Of a stretch of 41,713 bases of DNA, positions 33,930 to 41,713 are shown one piece after another. How positions within the stretch are numbered: the first letter of the stretch is position 1; the number at the start of each line of letters is the position of its first letter. The DNA lies in contig WIXG01000537.1 in NCBI GenBank assembly GCA_009869945.1, positions 1 through 41,713 on the forward strand. The letters are read 5' to 3'. Origin of the DNA: Mesaphorura yosii (lineage: Eukaryota; Arthropoda; Collembola; Poduromorpha; Tullbergiidae). Under the pieces are notes generated by a model that ran no database searches, was not told where the DNA came from, and saw nothing but the letters and a program-made list of their open reading frames with translations. Made by a program: the position numbers and the translations under genes.

Positions 33930-36798
33930 ATGTTTTGGAGCAGTCTTGCAACCAGTTCGGCGGTCGATTTGGCACTTGAGCAACCTGTAAGCTGCCACTG
34001 AAGCCGATGTAACAGGAACTTGTAATTTATGCTTCGTCATATCGGTTTCAGGATGTAACTCTGGAAAACATTTTGGCATTAGATGAAGTACTGCAAGAAC
34101 TTAGGGCTGGAAACAAGAAATTGGCGGAATTGTAAGTTTAGTTTTAATTAGGAACATCTGTGAGTTATTCACAGTACCTTTGTGGGGTGTTATGCATGCT
34201 TAATCTATTCTAAATGTGAATACAGCTTAACAAGACCGGAAAACTTGAATGCAATGCTGGATCTCATAACAAAAAATCCCGATGATACCCTACCGTTGGC
34301 CGTGAGTATTTAACGCAAGAAAATGATAAGCGAAACAGATGATGTCATTTGGTTTTCATTCTACCTCATAACAGAAACAGTTCCAATTTCCGAACATTTC
34401 ATGTGAACTCCTGACGTCCGATGTTGCATTTGGAGAAAAGATTGCAGCTGATCGTAGTTATTTAGACAAGATTTTCAACTTCTTCAAAAATGCTCCGGGA
34501 ACTTGCAATCCGATCCTGGCCAGCTATGTTTGCAGGGTTATATCGGATATTATTACTAGAAAACCGGACCAGGTATGGCACTATTGCGATATGTAGATTA
34601 GGTGTTGCTAGACTAAAGCGAAAATATTTGTTTCAACTTACAGAATTGGTACTCATATCAGCTGAACATAATTCAGCTGTTGGGATTTCTAACGGATAAC
34701 GGTGCTGAACTTTTAGACAGCATATTAGCACACATTGGTACTTCTGCTTGTTGTGATCTCTTTGTTAAGCTAATCATGAATCTCGAGGGGCCGGATATGA
34801 AAGGAAACCTCCTGGATGTAAGTTGAATCTAAAATCGCGTGATTTGAAGCAAAACGTTAAGAAGGATAGACAAGTTAACATTTTATTCATCTGTGGTATA
34901 GTGGTTGATGAAGGAGCAGTTTGTTGAAAGACTGATTAGGAAGATGAGCGGAGAAGAAACTCGTGATCATGAGGGTGTTCACAGACTCATTGTGGATTTG
35001 CTAACTGCCTTTAGAGACGATTGGTCTTCCAATGCGGACTCCAACGTCTTATTCTTGGCCTTGCGGAGGTATAAATAGTAAATAGGTTATCTCGTTACTG
35101 ACATGCAGAGAATCAAAATGCTTTCCTTCTGTATAGTCCTGCAACTATAAGATGTCTCTTCGATGTGATACTCGGAGCGTCCGACTCAGTTCAACAAAGC
35201 TCAATTAAATTTGGCTTACATACAGTGGTTGCCTTGTTGGGAATCGTCGAAACGGATCAGCGACCGTCTCAGTAAGTAGTCTGCAGCGCACTAAAACCAA
35301 GGCGTATTTGGTGGTCGTGGTAAACTCGATTATGTTGTAATTTTCCTAGTAAGTCTTGGGTGCCTATTACGAAGAGTATGGAAACCATCAAATTGGAGTC
35401 TGACATGATGGAGATATTGCTCACCAGATTCAAGGATTTGGGCTTACTTTTGAAGAAAGAGCCCACGGAGGTCTTGACTTTAGCGTCTGGACCCGTGGTT
35501 GCCCGAGTCGGCACTATGAGGCTGGCAGTGATTGAATTCTTTGCTCATATTACCTCCTTACGAAGAACTGAATTCATGGATGAAATGGCGACTCTTGGCA
35601 TTCTTACTGACATTATGGTACCGTATTGGATTGAATCATAACAATAGCATAGCAATTTTGACCATAAAGTTCTCTGCTCCTTTGTGTAGGAATTATTTTG
35701 GAAGAATACCACAAACGGATTCATGCACAGGGCGGTGGAAAGGATCATTACCAATATTCTCAACTCACCTGATAACAACAAAGCTATTCATTACGTACGC
35801 TCTGTGTCTGTTTGTAGCAATAGTTGTTGCAACTGTCTCAACTAATGATAGTCTTTTATTTTAGTTATTTTTCGAGGAGTCATTGCTAAACAAGATTCTA
35901 CCGACATTTTCTGCTACAAATTCGGATTCTCAGCCTCGAGGGTTAGTTGAGAATTTGTTCAGTTACTGTGATACTTGCGGCGTCCCATTCCTTTGTTGTA
36001 CTCGCATGACATAGCTGAATTTGCGTTTGTTTCAATTCCAGCTTGCCCTATCGAGGAATATTGGCACGAATTGCGTTGGTTCTGTCCAACTTAAGCACTA
36101 GCGACGTCGTCGGTCCGACTTTCACGGAGTACTCAAAGGCTACTTGGGAGAACGATGAGTGGCCGACATTCGTAGAAACGTTGGAGGCTTACATGAAAAA
36201 ACAAAAATTGAACTTGGTAAGTTTTTCTTTTCTAATTGGTGACCACTACAAATGGATGAGTAATTTGAAACGTAAAATAAACTTTAAGGCCAACGTGGCA
36301 GTGCCAACATCTGGAGGCAGGATGCAAGCAGTTGATGATTTGAAATGGGATGATGTAAGTTCGCAATAATTATTACTCTAAAGTGAATTTATGAAACAAT
36401 CGTACTGAAGTTGGTATCAATGATCTGTTTAGATATCTGACGGTGGTGGTGGTTTCGACGGCTTAAACGCTAATGTTGACTTTGATGTCTTCAGGTATAG
36501 ATTTAATTTGTCCTTATTCGATATTCTTTTCGTTGTTGCTACACTAGCAACTATTAGTCGCTCTTATTTTAATTTATAATAAATCTTCGTGATTTATAAA
36601 TGTCTAATAATTATGTTTTCTTAACCGGACCAAACTTACAGTGAGCCCGATCGGTTTGATGATAACAACCACTCGAAGTCCTTATTCGAAGCCTTCTGCT
36701 CTGAAAGATCAAATGGCTTGAATGAAGATGACGATCTTAACATAAATTTAAATGATGAGGATAAATTTGACGGCTGCACCCAAGAGGAGGTCGCTTGA
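33930..36798 (+). CDS. PPP6R: serine/threonine-protein phosphatase 6 regulatory subunit (SAPS domain)
   Basis: Regulatory subunit that targets the PP6 catalytic subunit (yeast Sit4-associated proteins). Fourteen exons join in phase: 33930-33986, 34052-34131, 34226-34301, 34375-34572, 34644-34817, 34902-35068, 35137-35271, 35350-35617, 35690-35794, 35865-35941, 36042-36216, 36289-36354, 36433-36494, 36642-36798, giving 598 residues. The start MFWSSLATSSAVDLALE matches the family's MFWKFDLH...idtLLe. Family blocks follow: VTLENILALDEVLQELRAGN, KLAEFLTRPENLNAML, FPNISCELLTSDV, then AHIGTSACCDLFVKLI, and later TMRLAVIEFFAHI and LPYRGILARIALVLSNL. The tail after the SAPS core is short and acidic (EDDDLNINLNDEDKFDG), whereas human PPP6R1-3 have long disordered tails. 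Which vertebrate paralogue it matches cannot be decided; arthropods usually have one. Confidence 0.92.
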
Positions 36799-38600
36799 AG
36801 TGTAGGGTCCACGGATTAACGCAATACCTATATAGCTAAGCTAGGTCCAAAGTTAAGGTAGGAGTCAGGGCCGAAGGCGCTTCTGTAACCATCTTGGCGA
36901 ACTAATGTTTTAACATTATGCCACCCTGTATTGATCCAAAGAATGTATTCCATTCTCAAGTAGAACTTAGCAGGTTATGTGTCCGACTTCAATCACATAA
37001 TTGTGTCCAAGTCAAGTCTGAATGTAAACCATTCGGTACTTAGCTTTTTAGTCATCCAGTGCTATTCATTGTTCAGCAGCTGACAGTTTATTTTACTATT
37101 TTATCGACAAAGTACAATCCACTTGGCTTATGGCAAAACAATTCCTAATTTCTTTCTCATAGTATGTTAGAATAGTCTTCAGTTCAGTATTTTCCTGTAG
37201 TTAATGTGTAAGGTGAAACGCCTTTTGGTGTTTCGGACTTGGGGAAGAAATTGATCGTATGAACAAACGTTACGAGATTATTAACAGATCGGAAGTTTGG
37301 GGATCATTCTTCCGTCCAAAAATCTCATTGACTATGTCACTACGTTATTATTGTGTGGTTATTGTTATCATTTTATCGTACACTGAAATATTGCAACAGC
37401 AACCAACAATTAAGTTGCCAAAATGTTAGCTAACGATGCTAAACAATTAACAATATGTACTTGTCCAAACTAGCACTATTATCGAATAGTGATTAGTGAA
37501 CTTAAGAATGATGCAATTTAGCGCGAATGTTTCGAGCTGATCCATGCCAAAGGTTCTCTTTCCAAAAGATTACATGTTTGCCTCAACCTAGACTTCGACT
37601 CAAAGTCAAAGACTTGACGAGTAAGGGTACTAAATTTGTAAGCTTAGAGGATACGAATATTTCCTGTTCAGTAAATTCAACCTTGCTTGATATAAATAAG
37701 TGTCTGTGAGTGGAAAAAGGATGTTGGCCTTCGCTATTAAGATGACATTTCATTACCTTTGCAGCAATCAGTGGTTTAGCTCGAGTAATTTAGTGATAGC
37801 GAAAGATTGTTTTATGCTAGCTTTAGAACAAAATATTAAATAAATTCCCTACCATGTTATGTGGGTGATGTGAAACCATTCTGTTTGTTAAACTCATTAT
37901 TTGAATGTCCAGAAAGCAATCGCCGAGAAATTCTATTATCATTTGCATGATGGGGATGGCTTCGTTGAATATATTTTAAGCATTGAAGCATACGGTGGAA
38001 AGTATGCATTTGAAAGATAATCTCAAGATTCGTAGTAGCAATTTTAGAACGAAACGCTAGACAAGCAAAGAAAGCCTTAACATTAAGTTTACTGTAAATA
38101 TTTTCAATGTATGATCCGGATTGCTGCTTGAAACAATGAATACTTCAATACTAACTTCATAACCCATTCTTGGAAAATTTCGTATTTTACTTTTGTGAAG
38201 TGAAGCTTACAATCGAGTGTCAAAGTGAATGCAAGAATTCAGAAAATAATGTCAGTCAGTTCGCATTTGTTTAACACTTGCACGTTAGATTGCCCAGGAT
38301 TCAGCCATTACGGTTTATTTGTGATATCAGGGTTTGGCCACTAGCTGTCTTTACAATGCTGCAACGTCCCGAGCTTGGAGGGACTCATTTTCGTGGCCTT
38401 GAACTGCTGTTATTGTTTCCAGAGAAGGTTCATGTGTATTTTCGAGCTGTGTACGGAATTGAGGTACAAGGTTTCTTCTCCAGCAGCAGTTTGCATGCGG
38501 TTATTTTGGACACCACTCTGCTCTGTTACAGGTTACAGCGCAGATCATCGCAGTTGAGACCGGTTGAGGCTGCTGCTACGAAAACTCAGCGGATTCTTGA
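36799..38600. other. gene-free stretch downstream of the PP6 subunit gene
   Basis: No coding segment supported. An AATAAA at 37839-37844 is the canonical signal I found, about 1 kb after the stop, so the 3' UTR may be long. Short frames at 37527-37709 and 38278-38613 carry no recognisable motif. Confidence 0.5.
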
Positions 38601-38602
38601 AT

Positions 38603-38644
38603 ATGGAAGATGACACAAACGCTCACGGCTGTGACTCGACCATT
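38603..38644 (+). CDS. possible first coding exon of an unidentified gene
   Basis: ATG at 38603 opens MEDDTNAHGCDSTI and ends exactly at a strong donor, GTAAGT. Downstream in the same GC-richer patch, acceptors occur near 38764 (TTTGCAG) and 38908 (GCCGCAG). None gives a protein I recognise, so the continuation is unknown. The call rests on the donor quality and the base composition only. Confidence 0.2.
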
Positions 38645-38988
38645 GTAAGTACATGGATTCTTGAGATATGGTGTTGCATGGCACGGCGTGGTTGAGGCAT
38701 GCTCGTTCCTGCCACAGCGGAGCAGCGCATTGGATGGATTAAATTCCTTCAGTTTACATTTGCAGGGGAGTTCAAGAATTTCGTTCAGGGACACTGGGAA
38801 AGGAAGGGTGGCAATTTCCCGCCATGAACATGGACTCCCAAACTCTTCACTCGCGTCTGGAATCGTCTGTATATTTTCATTTATAACTCCGGGCCCGGCT
38901 GCCGCAGACACTCGCCCGGTATGTGATGGGCCTGAACAAGAGCGCGGGATATAGTCGAGGGATCGAGGCCGAACTTTGTACCAAAATT

Positions 38989-39088
38989 CATGGCGGCAGA
39001 GCTCGGCGTGCGCTCGCCCCCCAATCTGCTGTATATCCATGTCGAGTTTGACCGCCCAACCATAATATCAGCAGGAGAAGCTCACGCA
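38989..39088 (+). CDS. possible first coding exon, arrestin-fold-like fragment
   Basis: ATG in good context (TTCATGG) opens MAAELGVRSPPNLLYIHVEF, then DRPTIISAGEAHAK, and could end at a GTGAAC donor. The pattern of a hydrophobic beta strand followed by AGE resembles the start of arrestin-like proteins such as RGP1 or VPS26-type subunits. No following exon with the next conserved block was found, so the identity is not claimed. Confidence 0.2.
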
Positions 39089-41713
39089 AAATGTGAACAA
39101 AAAATCTCTCATCTGCTTTTACTACGACCATACTCGCGTCTCTGAATTTACTACTACACCAACTCGACATTCACAACTGCAACTTACCTCACCAGACGTG
39201 CCCAAGTCACTTGCACCACAAAATGGTCTACGGGAGGCTATACTCGGCATAGCACACTCAGAACGTTCGAGTGTACATCTTCCCTCTCTTTACTAAATAT
39301 GTACATATGTTCTATTGGGTTACTGCTGCACGAAGTTTGTGAGAATGAAACTGCCTGGTGACTCTAGGCTGTTTTGCTCAGTCTGTGAAGAACTCCTACC
39401 CAAACAACAACATAAGGAACTTCTTGAACAAGTCTCATCCTTTTCCGAATCGGTCACCGGTGTTACGAAGTTGCAATCGTCTTCACCCGCATATACACTC
39501 GTCAGCACGACCATCCGTCGAATTGTGATCCACTCGACGCTCCAGTTTACGGACAGATTTCGAGGAACCTTGGACTCAATATCACATACGACCGAGACCA
39601 CCTCACCGGCTGTTGAACGTAAACAATAGCGACCCTGTTCGAAATACTTTTCTCTTCAATGAGTCTGCAGCCACAAATCCATTCCAAATCACTGCAATCG
39701 ATTAAACTGAATTGATCGCAACACACAAGTTGAAGTGAACACAAACGATTTGATTTGACATTCGAATTCCGGACGTCTTGGACCTTTGAGGGAGAGTACA
39801 ATCGAATTACTGGTAAGGACACATGTCCCTCAAGCTTTGTTGCTTAATTGCAATCTGGAATAAGCCGGTAGCCGTGCGTCCACTGTCGTTCCATTTGTCG
39901 TCTCATGTCCACTTCTTGCTCAAAACGTTCGCGGCTCGTCAAATTGTCGAAATCACACTATGAATTCATTACCATTTTTACCTTCCCAATATCAATGGAA
40001 ATATTTGTTGCGCATAATACCATTGAGTTGAGTCACACTGAAAATGACATTCCTTTCTCCGTTCAAGAACTCTGTCAGCATTCCAAAAGCAAATGGGGCA
40101 ACCTTTGTACCTTTGAAGTCAGCAGGCGCCGGCCTGTATCAAAGGCAGTAAAAGTGTTCTTGTCGTAAACATAAAAAGTCGCATGTGTTCGTCCGGTCGC
40201 CTTTGTTGATTTTGATATTTTTTAGCTTTGTTTTCGCCGAATTTGTTAAATTTTCTGCATACCTTCAATTCTGATTTCAGTCTGGTGTCACTTAATTGCT
40301 AGCGTAGGAGGCGCAAAGCATAATTTGAATATCAACATTCAGCAAATATTCTGCTACATCACTGCTTTTTCTCAAATATCATATTTGTTAGCAATTTGAT
40401 AAACATAAGAAAATCTGCGATTACATTTTGCCCCATAAGAAAGCTGATCTACTACTGACGCTGCATTGTCGTATTCCGCAAAGACGAAGCATATTTTGTG
40501 AAGAGAGTCGGCTTTTTTTCAGGCGTACATACAACTTGCATTTCATTACACATCCACTGTAAGTAGCTCTACACTGTCGGAAGTTGGACCTTGACTCAAG
40601 CCCAACTAGAGCTACATTATACCAGCTGATATTTATTATGGTAAACTAACTCCAACTGCGACGTTTACATTTTTGGCGAGACTTCCAATTGTCAATGGTT
40701 CCAGAGCGTGGAGTGTGTTGAGATGAAACGGGACAGGAGGCAAGATAATACAAGGCACAGGTACACAGCACTATTGTGAATTCGTGCCAGGCAATTTCTT
40801 ATCTTCCGTGCTCCTTTCGCCTTCGTGTGGTACGTTGTACCAAAAGTAGTGCATCTGTTATAATCGAATGGAGAACTCGGATGCTCTAGCTCTAACACTC
40901 TGGCTGTAGATGTAAAAATAAGTTATGCAATAATTCGTCCATACAAAAGCACTCATCTCAGCTGCGCCGTTCGTAAAACTAACCTGCCTCACCCGGCAAC
41001 CTAAATTGCAATAACAAACTGGCGAGCGTACAATCTCGCATGAGGAAACCAACTACGCAGTTAGTGTACAGTAACATTAGAAGCAGGAAGGTCGAGCGAC
41101 TCCTTATGTACGTGCAGCGGCGGTGGGCCGATTCGCGAAATGCTTTTTATGGTTAGATGCTAGAACCTGAAATCTGCGCGGGACGCGGGCCCAAGACTAT
41201 TTATACATTTGTTTAGCTTTGTGGGTTATCGGCTGCGAATTGGCCGGTTTATATTATCTCACAGCTGTGTCTGCGGTAATGGAAACATGAATCATATTGT
41301 CCAGTGCCAGATTTTGCTTCACGTAAGGAAAGAGCCTCGTGAAGCCACGTTGGCTAGGTAAAAAAGTTGCTGGGTTGGTTGGAATCATGTACTCCGTTGA
41401 AGGGGTCCGTGCACATTATATAATGCGCACGCCGGTTCGAATCTCAGAAAAGTGTGGAGAAATGAAGGGTCGATTATTCATTCTTTTTATTAGATCGACC
41501 CAAAGGGTTGATTTCTTTACTTATCCTACCCCTCGGGTCGAATCTTTTATTTTTACTTAGTTCAAAGGACGCTACCCGGTTTGCCGAGGGTTCCGGCCAA
41601 ATGCTCCGTCCGAAGTAAGTTGGACATCGATGGAAAGTTTGTGGGCCCCTGAACATGAAACCATATTGCTTTGGTCGAAATTCACTTGCATTGTCCTTGA
41701 GATTTGTACTTGA
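39089..41713. other. right-hand part, no gene identified
   Basis: Open frames of 60-104 codons occur on both strands (for example 39315-39629 + and 39320-39601 -, which overlap each other), but none shows a domain, and splice chains were not found. A GC-rich patch lies around 41100-41200. The sequence may belong to genes continuing beyond the window. Confidence 0.45.

Noticed and set aside
38989..39629. RGP1 (Rab6 GEF partner) or VPS26-type gene
   Set aside because: Only one short strand-plus-AGE motif resembles the family. The next conserved blocks were not found in any frame downstream.
41345..41450. tRNA-like B-box (GGTTCGAATC)
   Set aside because: The bases after the loop do not pair with the T-stem, and no acceptor stem or anticodon arm could be drawn. 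At best it is a tRNA-derived repeat fragment.
1..41713. CRISPR arrays, bacterial operons, rRNA genes, intact transposons with terminal repeats
   Set aside because: No regularly spaced direct repeats, Shine-Dalgarno-led gene runs, rRNA sequence or transposase/reverse-transcriptase motifs were seen; the gene structure is that of an animal.

Overview
The window is eukaryotic nuclear DNA. Genes are split into many short exons with GT-AG introns, mostly 55-100 bp, and poly(A) signals are present. The organism looks like an arthropod. One gene belongs to the arthropod-type secreted CUB family (LFS..., GTCY...EC, GFGVCC and CQIRLDF motifs), and there are gustatory-receptor-like remnants. Short introns and compact spacing would suit a crustacean or another small-genome arthropod; I cannot name the species. 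Gene models were built by eye, joining exons in phase at splice sites.

Layout. 382-1164 (-): an unrecognised small gene with an uncertain frame. 2629-8058 (-): a ten-exon gene for a secreted protein of about 1,060 residues, whose second CUB domain is split by an insertion of about 530 residues rich in Lys, Pro and Gly. This is the most unusual object in the window. 8059-12019: mostly gene-free, with one possible secreted cysteine-rich ORF at 9874-10317 (-). 12020-19523 (+): ARHGAP1/RhoGAP68F (Sec14-like plus RhoGAP), nine exons, with one intron of 4.3 kb. 19921-20841 (-): phospholipid scramblase, tail-to-tail with ARHGAP1. 22116-23035 (+): Mediator subunit MED29/intersex. 23139-24391 (-): an unrecognised, probably secreted cysteine-containing protein, divergent from USP47. 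24572-29831 (+): USP47, 21 exons, 1,241 residues. 30417-31814 (+), and perhaps 32548-32787 (+): decayed gustatory-receptor-like sequence. 33930-36798 (+): protein phosphatase 6 regulatory subunit (SAPS family), 14 exons, 598 residues. From 36799 to the right edge no gene could be identified; a GC-richer patch at 38560-39090 may hold first exons.

The genes do not form one pathway. ARHGAP1, scramblase, MED29, USP47 and the PP6 subunit are conserved housekeeping genes (Rho signalling, membrane lipid distribution, transcription, deubiquitination, phosphatase targeting). They are interspersed with fast-evolving arthropod-type secreted and chemosensory-type sequence. The strongest candidates for something undescribed are the interrupted CUB protein and the unrecognised secreted gene beside USP47.
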